A DNA stretch of 64,000 nucleotides from an uncultured Granulosicoccaceae bacterium (GCA_937922675.1 CALAJN010000002.1:89192-153191), one strand, 5' to 3'; positions 20,034 through 28,913 are shown, counted from the first letter of the stretch. The notes: a model not told the origin generated them from the letters alone. A program made the numbers and translations.

Positions 20034-20791
20034 GCATGCGCAAGCTGCTGGTTCCGCTGATCGCTCTTTTGGTATTTCTGCTGTTGTGGGAGGCCCTGGT
20101 CTGGTTTAACGACTGGCCAAACTACAAGATGGCGTCGCCTTCAGATTTGTTGCCGGCCTACCAGCGGTATTGGGGCTTGTTCTTGACCATGGGCTGGCAG
20201 ACGTTATGGCGCACGGTAGTGGGATTGTTGCTCGCCGTTGTCGTCGGTGTGCTGCTCGGCATGGTCATGGGTTTTTCACGCACGATGCGTGATGCGCTGT
20301 ATCCCTTGTTGGTCGGGTTCAACGCAGTCCCCAAGGCGACGGTTGTGCCGATTGTCGCGTTGCTGTTTGTCGGCGCTCACGACTTCAACACGATTCTGAT
20401 CGCGTTCATGATCTCGTTTTTCCCGATCGCGGTCTCGGTCTCGATTGGTCTGTCTACTCTGGAGCCAGAGTACCGCGACATCCTGCGCTCACTTGGCGCC
20501 TCACGCTTCACCATCTTCAGAAAGATTGCCCTGCCCAAGACCTTGCCCGAATTTTTCGGAGCCTTGAAGGTGGCTGTGACACTGGCCTTTATCGGCACCA
20601 ATCTGATGGAGATTGTCTCACCGCACGGGCGAGGTCTTGGTGCCTTGTTTGATTCTGGCAAGACCAACTCGGACTACCCCTTGATGTTTGCGGTGCTCAT
20701 CGCGCTCGCCTTTCTCGGCATCGTCTTGTACTACGTGGTCGTGGCCCTGGAAAATATCTTTGCAGGTTGGGCTGAGCGCGCTCAGGACTAG
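20030..20791 (+). CDS. ABC transporter permease (TauC/SsuC type)
   Basis: A 253-residue inner-membrane permease with about six helices. The EAA loop that contacts the ATPase reads YRDILRSLGASRFTIFRKIALPKTLPEFFGALKVA. The first helix (LLVPLIALLVFLLLWEALVW) starts close to the N terminus. The start codon overlaps the ATPase stop, showing a three-gene operon with the binding protein. Substrate unknown. Confidence 0.93.
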   Translation: MSMRKLLVPLIALLVFLLLWEALVWFNDWPNYKMASPSDLLPAYQRYWGLFLTMGWQTLWRTVVGLLLAVVVGVLLGMVMGFSRTMRDALYPLLVGFNAVPKATVVPIVALLFVGAHDFNTILIAFMISFFPIAVSVSIGLSTLEPEYRDILRSLGASRFTIFRKIALPKTLPEFFGALKVAVTLAFIGTNLMEIVSPHGRGLGALFDSGKTNSDYPLMFAVLIALAFLGIVLYYVVVALENIFAGWAERAQD

Positions 20792-20944
20792 CGTTCTGCT
20801 GAGGGTGGGGAACAAGATCAGTCGCCTGACGTCTTAATGCTTGAACGCTGATCCCGCTCTGCGCCTTCGGTCTGTAGGGGTGCTTCACAGGCGGTAATGC
20901 ACACACAAGGGATGACAGTCGATTCGCATGCCACACTCTGTCCC

Positions 20945-21577
20945 ATGAGAACCTTTTATCGGACGACTTTGCTGCTCCTGTCGGGCGCAATCCCTGCTGC
21001 AGCGATTGCCGATACGGCCGCGCTGGACAATTTCATGGCCGAGGTCAATGCCTTTTCGGCCCGCTTTGAACAAACCCTGTATGACGCAGATGGCGATACG
21101 CTTCAGACGTCTTCGGGCACTGTGGTGCTCGAGCGCCCAGCGCGTTTTCGTTGGGAATATGCGGCACCTGACAGCGGTGCCAGCGGCCAGGTTCTCGTTG
21201 CCGATGGCGAACGCGTATGGCTCTATGACCCGGATCTCGAACAGGTGACAGTCAACCAGATCGATGAGCGGGTAGCCGGCACGCCCTTGGTAGTGTTGAT
21301 GGGAACCGAGCCACTGGACAGCGTATTTACTGTTGAGTCTCTTGGCAGCTCGGACGGTATTGACTGGTTTGAACTCGCCCCGATGACAGCGGATGGGGAT
21401 TTTGATGCCGTGTTTGTGGGTCTGGATGACGGCGAACTTGCGGCCATGGAGCTGCGTGACAGCTTCGGGCAGGCCACCCAGATTCGTTTCAGCGACTTCG
21501 ACGCAAACATCGATCCGGAGGACGAGTTGTTCAGTTTCGTCGCACCGCCGGGTGTCGACGTGATCGGCGCTGACTGA
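20945..21577 (+). CDS. lolA: Outer-membrane lipoprotein carrier protein LolA
   Basis: A 210-residue periplasmic chaperone that carries lipoproteins from LolCDE to LolB. It has a signal peptide (ending AAAIA) and the family motifs FSARFEQTLYDADGDTLQTSSG, PARFRWEYAAP, LVADGERVWLYDPDLEQVTV and a late QATQIRFSDFDAN. An upstream in-frame GTG/ATG-type start would add a non-signal extension, so I use the ATG at 20945. Together with ftsK and rarA this is the conserved gammaproteobacterial order, interrupted here by 6.4 kb. Confidence 0.95.
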   Translation: MRTFYRTTLLLLSGAIPAAAIADTAALDNFMAEVNAFSARFEQTLYDADGDTLQTSSGTVVLERPARFRWEYAAPDSGASGQVLVADGERVWLYDPDLEQVTVNQIDERVAGTPLVVLMGTEPLDSVFTVESLGSSDGIDWFELAPMTADGDFDAVFVGLDDGELAAMELRDSFGQATQIRFSDFDANIDPEDELFSFVAPPGVDVIGAD

Positions 21578-21581
21578 CCAC

Positions 21582-22916
21582 ATGCTCACTGACCGTCGCG
21601 GGCACGCGATCAGCACGGTTGAGCCTCGGGCGGCGGTAGCCCTTGATGAAGCGATAGCGCATCTGGTCGGCCGCCGTTCAGCCTTGACGCCAACACTTGC
21701 ACGCGTTCGCGAACTGGACCCTGACTGTGTGATGGGGCAGGTGCTCACCGGGATGATGGGATGTGGCGTGCGCAAGCTGTCGGGACTTGAAGCCGCACGT
21801 GAGGCATATGCTGCGGCAGCCGCGCAGCGCGACCAGGTATCCGCGCGAGAGCGCTTGTACGTCGATGTTCTCGAGAGCGCGATTGCCAGAGAGCCCGATG
21901 CAGTTGTCGAGCGCTTGTCGGCGATTCTTGAACATTGCCCGACTGATCTGCTTGCTTCGGTGCTCTTGCAAGGCGAGTTGTTCTGGACCGGAGACATGCA
22001 GCGTGCAGAGGCCGAGTCCGCGCGTGTGGATGCGTTCTGGTGCTCCTCGATAGAGGGGTATGCAGACTGGCTGGCGCTGCGCGCCTTTGATCTGGAGGAG
22101 ACCGGGGATCTGGCTCTTGCCGAGCGTCTGGGACGTGAATCAGTTGAGCGTGATCCGAATAACCTGTGGGGTGCTCATTCGGTGGCTCACGTGCTGGAGA
22201 TGAAGGGCGAAAGCGCTGAGGGTATTCGTTGGCTGGACGAGCTCAAGGGCGGTTGGGATGCCGGTGGTCCGATGAAGTATCACCTGTGGTGGCATCGTTG
22301 TTTGTGCCATATCGAACAGGGCCAGTTTGAGGCGGCGTTGGAGATTCACGACACCTGGATACGCAACTCCGAGTTGCCATTTCAGAAGGCGCTGCCAGAC
22401 TTCTACCTCGACATCCAGAACGGCGCATCCAATCTGATTCGTCTCGAGCTTCAAGGGATAGATGTCGGTGAGCGTTGGCAGGTGCTTGCCAATGCGATAG
22501 AGGGCAGTTGGGATGATCTATCAAACCCTTTCACAACCCTGCATGTAGCAATGGTGTTGGCTGCGACCGGTCAGCTCGGGCGCCAGCAGGCATTGCTCAA
22601 CAACGTCAATGCGCTGGCAAGCGAGCAACAGAGCGCATTGGCGAGGACGTATCGCGGCGTCCCTGTGGTGCTCGAGTTCATTGCTGCGCATCGAGCGGGC
22701 AGGCATCAGCAGGTGGTTGCCTGTGGCGCATCGTCGCGCGCGTCCCTGTGGCAGCTCGGTGGAAGCCATGCCCAGCGTGATGTGCTCTTTCAGCTCTTGT
22801 TCGATTCGGCGCGGCGCTGCCAGGATTACGCACTGATCACGAGCATTCACAGTGATCTGGAGCGTATCGGGTTTGTCCACCCGCTCGGGCGTGTTGCCTA
22901 CAGGGATGCCGCGTGA
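21582..22916 (+). CDS. TTC38-like tetratricopeptide repeat protein
   Basis: A 444-residue helical-repeat protein resembling TTC38/StaR-like proteins. The recognisable core is DPNNLWGAHSVAHVLEMKGESAEGIRWL followed by YHLWWHRCLCHIEQGQFEAALEIHDTWI, typical of this family. Repeats of the HVLE-type and WHLAL-type run across residues 160-270. No enzymatic motif is visible and the function is unknown. It is inserted between lolA and rarA: 4 bp after lolA, and overlapping the rarA GTG start by 4 bp, so it is part of this operon. Confidence 0.82.
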   Translation: MLTDRRGHAISTVEPRAAVALDEAIAHLVGRRSALTPTLARVRELDPDCVMGQVLTGMMGCGVRKLSGLEAAREAYAAAAAQRDQVSARERLYVDVLESAIAREPDAVVERLSAILEHCPTDLLASVLLQGELFWTGDMQRAEAESARVDAFWCSSIEGYADWLALRAFDLEETGDLALAERLGRESVERDPNNLWGAHSVAHVLEMKGESAEGIRWLDELKGGWDAGGPMKYHLWWHRCLCHIEQGQFEAALEIHDTWIRNSELPFQKALPDFYLDIQNGASNLIRLELQGIDVGERWQVLANAIEGSWDDLSNPFTTLHVAMVLAATGQLGRQQALLNNVNALASEQQSALARTYRGVPVVLEFIAAHRAGRHQQVVACGASSRASLWQLGGSHAQRDVLFQLLFDSARRCQDYALITSIHSDLERIGFVHPLGRVAYRDAA

Positions 22917-24292
22917 CCTCGACACCTGGCCTGTTTGATCAGGGCGAGGCGGTGCTCGCAGACGTCCACGACACGGTAGCGGTGGACCTTGCAACGCGTC
23001 CGCTGGCCGATCGCTTGCGACCTTCTACCCTGGACGAGTTTTGCGGGCAGTCTCACCTGCTTGGCGAGGGCTCGAGCTTGCGTATGGCACTCGAGCAGGA
23101 CCGCCTGCATTCGATGGTGTTCTGGGGGCCACCCGGTACCGGCAAAACGACGTTGGCTCGCATGATCGCAACCCACTGCGATGCACATTTCATGAGTCTT
23201 TCTGCGGTCTTGTCCGGGGTGAAAGACATTCGCGAGAGCGTGGCCAAGGCGCGTGATCTCCGTGAACGGACCGGTCGCCGCAGCGTGTTGTTTGTTGACG
23301 AGGTTCATCGTTTCAACAAGGGTCAACAGGACGCTTTTCTGCCTCACATCGAGGACGGCACTCTGCATTTTGTCGGCGCAACGACTGAGAATCCGAGTTT
23401 TGAATTGAACAACGCCTTGTTGTCGCGCGTACGGGTTTATGTGTTGCGCTCGCTCGAGACAGACGACTTGCGCCGCATCATCGACCGCGCGCTCGATGAT
23501 GAGCGACGCGGGCTCGGCGGTAATGTCGCGATGTCTGAACCCGATCGCGACACGCTTGCAGCATTGGCCGACGGTGATGCACGCCAGACACTCGTTCTGC
23601 TTGAACTCGCTGCGAGTTGTGCGCGTGAGCAAGAGGGTCAGAGAGTGATTGACGAGGCGGTTCTGCGTGAGGTCACACGCGATTCCCTGCGTCGTTTTGA
23701 CAAGGGCGGGGATGCTTTCTATGACCAGATATCCGCCTTGCACAAGTGCATGCGAGGCTCTGACCCCGACGCGGCCCTGTATTGGTACTGCCGCATGCTC
23801 GACGGTGGGTGTGACCCCTTGTACATTGCTCGGCGGGTTCTGCGTTTTGCCAGTGAGGATATCGGCAATGCCGACCCTCGTGCAGCCGAGCTTGCGGTAT
23901 ATGCCTGGCAGTCGTATGAGCGTCTCGGCTCACCAGAAGGGGATCTGGCCATTGCCCACGCTATCGTGTTTGCCTCGGTAGCTGCCAAGAGCAACGCGGT
24001 CTATAACGCCTTCAAGCGTGCCAGGCAATTTGTCTCCGAGCATGGCTCAGACCCTGTTCCGATGCACTTGCGTAATGCCCCCACGAGCCTGATGAAGGAT
24101 CTGGGACATGGGGATGGGTATCGCTACGCTCACGATGAGGCGGACGGATTTGCCGCAGGTGCCAACTACTTTCCGGAGTCGCTCGACGCACCAGTGTTCT
24201 ATGAACCTGTGTCACGCGGGCTCGAGATCCGGATTGCAGAACGCCTGGCTGATCTGCGGGCACGCAATGCCGCGGCCAACAAGTCTGGCTGA
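22913..24292 (+). CDS. rarA: Replication-associated recombination protein A (RarA/MgsA)
   Basis: A 459-residue AAA+ clamp-loader-like ATPase that acts at stalled forks. Motifs are ADRLRPSTLDEFCGQSHLLG, Walker A WGPPGTGKTTLARMIA, Walker B VLFVDEVHRFNKGQQDAFLPHIE, sensor 1 GATTENPSFELNNALLSRVRVY, and the C-terminal tetramerisation part with DPDAALYWYCRMLDGGCDPLYIARR and ASEDIGNADPRA. The start is a GTG overlapping the preceding stop. Confidence 0.96.
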   Translation: MTSTPGLFDQGEAVLADVHDTVAVDLATRPLADRLRPSTLDEFCGQSHLLGEGSSLRMALEQDRLHSMVFWGPPGTGKTTLARMIATHCDAHFMSLSAVLSGVKDIRESVAKARDLRERTGRRSVLFVDEVHRFNKGQQDAFLPHIEDGTLHFVGATTENPSFELNNALLSRVRVYVLRSLETDDLRRIIDRALDDERRGLGGNVAMSEPDRDTLAALADGDARQTLVLLELAASCAREQEGQRVIDEAVLREVTRDSLRRFDKGGDAFYDQISALHKCMRGSDPDAALYWYCRMLDGGCDPLYIARRVLRFASEDIGNADPRAAELAVYAWQSYERLGSPEGDLAIAHAIVFASVAAKSNAVYNAFKRARQFVSEHGSDPVPMHLRNAPTSLMKDLGHGDGYRYAHDEADGFAAGANYFPESLDAPVFYEPVSRGLEIRIAERLADLRARNAAANKSG

Positions 24293-24339
24293 GACCGCTA
24301 GACTGTGTAAAAGCTTGCATTGCATTCAGGGAATTTGAC

Positions 24340-24774
24340 ATGTTCAAAGCGTTGAGAGGCTCATCGCCCGGCGTACTGTTCACACGGTGGCTGATCGCGG
24401 CGATCGTGGTCTTTGCTACCTACAACCCTACCGGTACATCCATAGGCCATTGGGTGTTTACCCATGAAAACCCGATGGATGCGTGGGTCGTGCTGGTTGC
24501 AATCATCACGCTGCTGGCCAATATCGCGCTGCTGATTGCAGCCTGGAAGGCCTTGGGCAAACTCGGCGCGATCATCGTCGGGGTGCTGTTTGCCGCCATT
24601 ATCTACCTCTCCTTGCAGGAGGGCTGGGTCTCAACAGGCAACACTCAATCGTTTGAATGGCTCGCGCTCATTCTCGTCAGCGTCTTTCTTGGCATTGGCC
24701 TCTCGGGAGCCATTCTGTGGCGAAGAGCCACAGGACAGGTCGTTACCGATGAAGCGCCTGACGTTGATCACTGA
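24340..24774 (+). CDS. DUF6524-like small membrane protein
   Basis: A 144-residue membrane protein with four predicted helices (about residues 16-33, 46-67, 74-92 and 105-126). The motif FATYNPTGTSIGHWV between helices 1 and 2 matches, as I recall, the uncharacterised DUF6524 family. Function unknown. It follows rarA after 47 bp on the same strand and is convergent with a TPR gene. Confidence 0.7.
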   Translation: MFKALRGSSPGVLFTRWLIAAIVVFATYNPTGTSIGHWVFTHENPMDAWVVLVAIITLLANIALLIAAWKALGKLGAIIVGVLFAAIIYLSLQEGWVSTGNTQSFEWLALILVSVFLGIGLSGAILWRRATGQVVTDEAPDVDH

Positions 24775-24805
24775 CAGACCGCAATCGACATTCCTTGCCT
24801 TGAGC

Positions 24806-24824
24806 GATCATTGAATCAATGATC
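24806..24824. repeat. Perfect 19-bp palindrome between convergent genes
   Basis: GATCATTGA and TCAATGATC flank a single A. It covers the stop codon of the minus-strand TPR gene and follows the plus-strand membrane gene by about 30 bp. It may act as a bidirectional RNA hairpin, but it is AT-rich and lacks a clear T run. Confidence 0.45.
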
Positions 24825-25886
24825 TGTCATCAGTCCTGGCAGGTCTTGTTCAGCGGCGTCTATCAGCGATTGCGACTGATCTCGAAGGGATGCGATTTCA
24901 GTTTCATGGCTGGCTGCATCGCGAGCCTCCAGAACATCGGCAAGGGCGATCATCATTTGCGGTAGACCTGTTCGCGCGACGATGTCCCGATAACTGACCT
25001 CCGCTTGCTCCAGACGTCCTTGCAGCGTATCGACTTCCGCGACGTGCTCTTCAATGAGCCAATAGCCAGGAAAGGTCTCGTTGGCCATGGTGAAGTAGTG
25101 GTGCGCCTCGTCCAGCTGTTGCTGCTCCAGATGCACAATCCCACGTTGCAGTTGCATCCAACCAAGAGCATAAGCCGACGTGCCGAGGAATCGCTCGCTT
25201 GCGACTTCCAGCCATTGCTCTGCTGCTTGATAGTCGCTTTGTGCAGAATGCCAATGAGCCATTCGCACGGCGCTGATCATGCTTGGAGCGGATGCGTTCA
25301 GTTGCTGATAAATCGCACCGGCTTCAACGTGGTTTTCGGTTTGCATGAGAGCATCGGCACGCAGACCCTTGATCCGCAGCGCGGTGGCCTGATCGACCAA
25401 CAGGGCATTGCCCGCGATATCAAGATCGCTCATCGCTTGATCAAAGCGGTGCACCGCAACATTGATACCCGCTCGTGTCAGAAACGGCCCGGCTTTGTCG
25501 CCGGACAAGGCAAACGCTCTGTCAATGGCGTCAAGCGCAGCACGATAGTCTGTGGCATTGCCTGAAAGGCGTGCACGGTCAAGGCGTGCTGATGCGAGTC
25601 TTTCAAGGTGTAGCCACGAACGCTTGTTGGCACGAACGAGCCTCTCGATTGAATCGATGGTGGCGTCTACCCGCGCAAGCTCTTCATCGAAGGAGCCGCT
25701 TGTTCTCACGGCCCCGGCGGCTGGAACCTCGCCGGTAGTGCCTGTGTCAACCGGAATTGAAGCTCGGTTGGCACTTGCCGGCGCCGGCGCTGATATCAGC
25801 ACGCTCGTGCACAACAGCGCCGCTCGCAGCCAAGGTGCAGGTGATAAGGGGAGAGGCTTCCTTGCCATCGTATCTGCTGTACTCAT
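24816..25886 (-). CDS. Secreted TPR-like protein
   Basis: A 356-residue exported protein. An N-terminal signal peptide (helix around LRAALLCTSVLISAPAPASA) is followed by helical repeats of TPR type, for example DYQAAEQWLEVASERFLGTSAYALGWMQLQRG and QQQLDEAHHYFTMANETFPGYWLIEEHVAEVDTLQGRLEQAEVSY. No enzymatic motif is seen. It lies 10 bp after the DUF4331 C-half gene on the same strand, so it is probably the third gene of that operon and may act with the two DUF4331 proteins in the periplasm (inference). Confidence 0.78.
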   Translation of the reverse strand: MSTADTMARKPLPLSPAPWLRAALLCTSVLISAPAPASANRASIPVDTGTTGEVPAAGAVRTSGSFDEELARVDATIDSIERLVRANKRSWLHLERLASARLDRARLSGNATDYRAALDAIDRAFALSGDKAGPFLTRAGINVAVHRFDQAMSDLDIAGNALLVDQATALRIKGLRADALMQTENHVEAGAIYQQLNASAPSMISAVRMAHWHSAQSDYQAAEQWLEVASERFLGTSAYALGWMQLQRGIVHLEQQQLDEAHHYFTMANETFPGYWLIEEHVAEVDTLQGRLEQAEVSYRDIVARTGLPQMMIALADVLEARDAASHETEIASLRDQSQSLIDAAEQDLPGLMTDH

Positions 25887-25896
25887 CCCCGTCGAA

Positions 25897-26508
25897 CTAC
25901 GGCTGGTGTGGCGCTGCTACGAATGGGAAAGCATCCCCGAACGCGAGGTCGTTTGCAGCCGGGTTGAGCACGCCGACCAGATCGCCCGGGGTTTGCGGTG
26001 GCTCGTCTCCGGTGAGTTCAAGCAGGGCGACAGCCAGAGTGACGTCAATGACTGGATCGGTCAACAAGCGTCCGTTCGGGAAGCCGCTGGCAGTAGTGGT
26101 GTCAATTTTAAGGGTGTCGGGCAGGATCAACGGCACAGCAAACTGCGCACAGGTACCCGTGCCGTCGCCCACTACCGTGCAGGGAGTTAGCCCAAGGTCA
26201 GTGAGCTGCTGATCAAGCGCGCCGTGCAGAAATGTAAGGCTTCCCAGGATTTCGGGTACGAAATCACCCGCGCTATCGTTGACGGGGTCCGCCATGTTGT
26301 AGGCATCCGTGCTCTCGATCAGGGCTGTCGCAATTGCAGGCATGCCCATTCGGTCCACGCGGGTGAATGTTTCGATCGCGTCTGTCGAGAAGGCAAACGG
26401 CTCAGCCTCTGGGGTATCCGCTCCATCGTCGTCATCACTGCTGCAAGCGGCCAGTACAAACAGTGGAAGAGTCAATGCAACTACTGATAGTTTCTTTAAG
26501 GTTTTCAT
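25897..26508 (-). CDS. Lipoprotein equivalent to the C-terminal half of DUF4331
   Basis: A 203-residue lipoprotein (lipobox around FVLAACSSDDDD). The mature part matches the end of DUF4331 proteins: RVDRMGMPAIATALI, the late LPDTLKIDTTTASGFPNGRLLTDPVIDVTLAVALLELTG, and the terminal FPFVAAPHQP. The N-terminal DUF4331 half (DHxEAP start) is absent here but is encoded by the gene directly upstream, 9 bp away. The pair therefore looks like one DUF4331 protein split into a soluble periplasmic half and a lipid-anchored half. Function unknown. Confidence 0.75.
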   Translation of the reverse strand: MKTLKKLSVVALTLPLFVLAACSSDDDDGADTPEAEPFAFSTDAIETFTRVDRMGMPAIATALIESTDAYNMADPVNDSAGDFVPEILGSLTFLHGALDQQLTDLGLTPCTVVGDGTGTCAQFAVPLILPDTLKIDTTTASGFPNGRLLTDPVIDVTLAVALLELTGDEPPQTPGDLVGVLNPAANDLAFGDAFPFVAAPHQP

Positions 26509-26517
26509 GATGATGTC

Positions 26518-27141
26518 TTATTGAGAGGCGGTAGTGGCCCAGGTTTGAAGCGCGCCGCCACCTGGCATGACAGTCTCCACGGGCAGTTGCACGGCAAGCA
26601 CTGTGATGTTGAGGCCGGCTACATCGTCCTGAGTCGGGTCGAAGGAGATAACGCCGGTGGATATCGTCTCGTTGAACCCGCTTGCATTGAAGAAGAAGGG
26701 ATCGTCGGCGAGGCCAGCGTAGGCTGCGATATCGTCACCTGACAGAACAGTGTCCACGGCGCCTTCGATCAGTGAGGTATCCGAGGCATCGGAGACGCGC
26801 AGGCCCCAATCTCCGTCAACATTCTGTGCAAAACGCACATACAGATCGAAGTCGGATACCGCGTCCGGGGTCTCCGAGGTGTCAAAGTGCATTCCGTACA
26901 GCACGCTCTCATCGAAGGCCGCTTCCATGCCGGGCGCGCTGAAAGTACCAAAGGTCACGATCAGGTTCAGCTGCCCATCCGCATGCCAGGCGTAATAGTC
27001 ACCAATGTCAGCTGACAGCTGAGCGGTTGCGCCAGGCGCTTCCTGGTGGTCGGCTGCCTGCAGGCCGCACGAGGCGATCAAGGCCAAGCCGGCGGCTAGC
27101 GACCTCGCTTTGGTCCGTGGTAGGGCATTTCGTTGTTGCAT
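26518..27141 (-). CDS. Exported protein equivalent to the N-terminal half of DUF4331
   Basis: A 207-residue secreted protein. The signal peptide ends near CGLQAADHQEAPG. The following residues (DHQEAPGATAQLSADIGDYYAWHADGQLNLIVTF) match the family opening, in which a His-x-Glu-Ala-Pro segment precedes a D-x-x-D-Y-A-type motif. The protein stops about where the second half of DUF4331 would begin. I use the ATG at 27141; a TTG lies 12 bp upstream. It heads the operon with the C-half lipoprotein and the TPR gene, and is divergent from an ECF sigma gene. Confidence 0.75.
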   Translation of the reverse strand: MQQRNALPRTKARSLAAGLALIASCGLQAADHQEAPGATAQLSADIGDYYAWHADGQLNLIVTFGTFSAPGMEAAFDESVLYGMHFDTSETPDAVSDFDLYVRFAQNVDGDWGLRVSDASDTSLIEGAVDTVLSGDDIAAYAGLADDPFFFNASGFNETISTGVISFDPTQDDVAGLNITVLAVQLPVETVMPGGGALQTWATTASQ

Positions 27142-27221
27142 GTCTGAGCTCAATCTCTGTTCGCATGAATTCGCCCTTGTGTGCCGGGCAACCTCAGTCT
27201 ACGGGCAAACATGAGCGCGAG

Positions 27222-27257
27222 ATGCACCAACTGTATTTTTTTCTGCTGCAGGTGCAT
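27222..27257. promoter_or_regulatory. Inverted repeat in the divergent DUF4331/ECF sigma promoter region
   Basis: ATGCACC (27222-27228) and GGTGCAT (27251-27257) are exact complements separated by 22 bases that include a run of T. The pair lies between two divergent transcription units. It could be an operator or a hairpin in the sigma-gene leader. No consensus is assigned. Confidence 0.35.
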
Positions 27258-27279
27258 ACACTACAGGCCGCCGCGACTG

Positions 27280-27927
27280 ATGCTGTCCTTGTCGCGACAA
27301 TGTGCCGACGCGACAAGTGATAACTCGCTACCTTTGCAACAGACTGCTGCCCCGATAGTGAAAGACAAAGCTGATAACGACGAGCTTCGCGGGCTCTTGC
27401 AAGCCGCGGCAACAGGTGACCGGCGCGCCTTTGAAGCCTTGTATTTGCATACCAGCTGGCCTCTGTATCGCATTTTGCTGCGTATGTTGAAAGTGGAGGC
27501 CATCGCACAAGAAGCCTTGCAGGAAGTTTTCATCAAGATCTGGCAGCGTGCTGATCACTACGATCCCGATCTCTCGGTCCCCATGGCATGGATGTCGCGC
27601 ATTGCACGAAACCAGGCCATAGACACGATGCGTTATCAACAGATAAGAGTTGATCTGGAATTGGACAATGGCGAGCGATTGCTTGAACAGCTGGTGGATG
27701 CATCACCGGGCCAGCGCCCGGACGACTTTGATTCAGCGCTACCGCTGCTCCATTGTCTGGAGCAACTCGCACCAACACCTCGTTCCTGTGTGGTGCGAGC
27801 ATTTTGCGAGGGTTACTCGCAGGAGGAGTTAAGTGCGCAGACTGGCGCTCCGATTGGCACTGTCAAGAGCTGGATCCGGCGTAGCCTGAGCGCACTGCGC
27901 CGTTGCCTGGATCAGTTTCATGAGTAG
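27280..27927 (+). CDS. ECF RNA polymerase sigma factor (SigK/RskA-linked type)
   Basis: An extracytoplasmic-function sigma factor. Region 2 is RAFEALYLHTSWPLYRILLRMLK through EALQEVFIKIWQRADHYDP and MAWMSRIARNQAIDTMR. Region 4 ends GYSQEELSAQTGAPIGTVKSWIRRSLSALRRCL. The ATG at 27280 gives 215 residues; a GTG at 27358 gives 189, closer to the usual length, and neither has a clear ribosome-binding site. The stop overlaps the anti-sigma start, so the two are translationally coupled. Likely released by an envelope signal sensed by the anti-sigma factor. Confidence 0.9.
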   Translation: MLSLSRQCADATSDNSLPLQQTAAPIVKDKADNDELRGLLQAAATGDRRAFEALYLHTSWPLYRILLRMLKVEAIAQEALQEVFIKIWQRADHYDPDLSVPMAWMSRIARNQAIDTMRYQQIRVDLELDNGERLLEQLVDASPGQRPDDFDSALPLLHCLEQLAPTPRSCVVRAFCEGYSQEELSAQTGAPIGTVKSWIRRSLSALRRCLDQFHE

Positions 27928-28792
27928 TACTGACAAGGAAGAGTGGTGGCTTGTCGAAGCGGGTGAGTACGTTCTCGGTACCCTGCGTGGTCCAGAGCGC
28001 GATCTGTTCGAAAAGTTACTTGAGCGGGATAGCGATGCCAGATCCATGGTGTACTTCTGGGAGACTCACCTGGCAACGCTGGACTCCGTGCTGGCGCAAC
28101 AATCCGCGCAATCAGTCGCTACATCGGTACCGAGGTTTGTCTGGGAGGAGATAACACGTCGTTTGGACGACTTGGTCCCGTCAGCTGCCGACACCACATC
28201 AATCTCAAAGCGTGCGGTCAAACTCCATGTCAACGGGATAGACAGTGCCGCAAATCGCTTGCCTCTGTGGCGCTTTGCAGCCGTCGCCTCGATGGTTGCA
28301 AGTGTCGCTCTCGGGGCACTTGTACTCAACCAGTTCAGACTCAACCCGGTCATGTATGCGTCCGAGAATCCCACTGGCAATCCTGTTGGTGCGGACATAC
28401 CTGCCGTATCGGCAGGCGTCGCCGATGACCTTGATGTAGTGGCCGTTCTGAGTGACGAAGAGGGCGCTGTATTGTGGCTTGTGGTTGCGGATGAGACAGA
28501 CGGTAGTCTGCGCGCGATCGCTCTGCAAACTCCGGCACAGTCGGACACGCAGTCACATCAGTTGTGGGTGTTGCTTCCTGACGACGGCGGAGTTGAGTCG
28601 GTTGGACTGTTACCCTACCGTGATGGCTCGTCCAGGACTTACCAACTGTCGTCCGAGGCAGCGCTGGAACGATTGAGGGCCGGGGTAGCATTTGCGATCA
28701 GTGTTGAACCTGCTGGCGGCACCAAGAGCGGCGGCCCGACCGGGCCTGTCATCAGTTCAAGCGCATTCACTCGGGTAGACGACGCCTTGTAA
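27920..28792 (+). CDS. RskA-type anti-sigma factor
   Basis: A 290-residue membrane anti-sigma factor. The N-terminal cytoplasmic domain (about residues 1-90) carries AGEYVLGTLRGPERDLFEKLLERD and VWEEITRRLDDL, as in RskA-type regulators. One membrane helix is at about residues 113-132 (LWRFAAVASMVASVALGALVL). The periplasmic C-terminal domain matches the anti-sigma-K module (VAVLSDEEGAVLWLVV, HQLWVLLPDDGGVESVGLLP). The gene overlaps the sigma gene by 8 bp. Release would require regulated proteolysis, by family analogy. Confidence 0.88.
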   Translation: MSSTDKEEWWLVEAGEYVLGTLRGPERDLFEKLLERDSDARSMVYFWETHLATLDSVLAQQSAQSVATSVPRFVWEEITRRLDDLVPSAADTTSISKRAVKLHVNGIDSAANRLPLWRFAAVASMVASVALGALVLNQFRLNPVMYASENPTGNPVGADIPAVSAGVADDLDVVAVLSDEEGAVLWLVVADETDGSLRAIALQTPAQSDTQSHQLWVLLPDDGGVESVGLLPYRDGSSRTYQLSSEAALERLRAGVAFAISVEPAGGTKSGGPTGPVISSSAFTRVDDAL

Positions 28793-28913
28793 GGCAGGCA
28801 GCGTGGAGTACGTGCCGCAACCGATCATGGAGTGGTTGAAGCACAGAGCTACCATCATTCTCAGAAAGCCTGGTGTACTCAAGTCAACAGATGCCCTGTT
28901 GCGAACTGTTGTA

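Noticed and set aside
20885..21997. A 370-residue minus-strand frame across lolA and the TTC38-like gene.
   Set aside because: It spans two convincing genes on the other strand and its protein is low-complexity Ser/Arg-rich.
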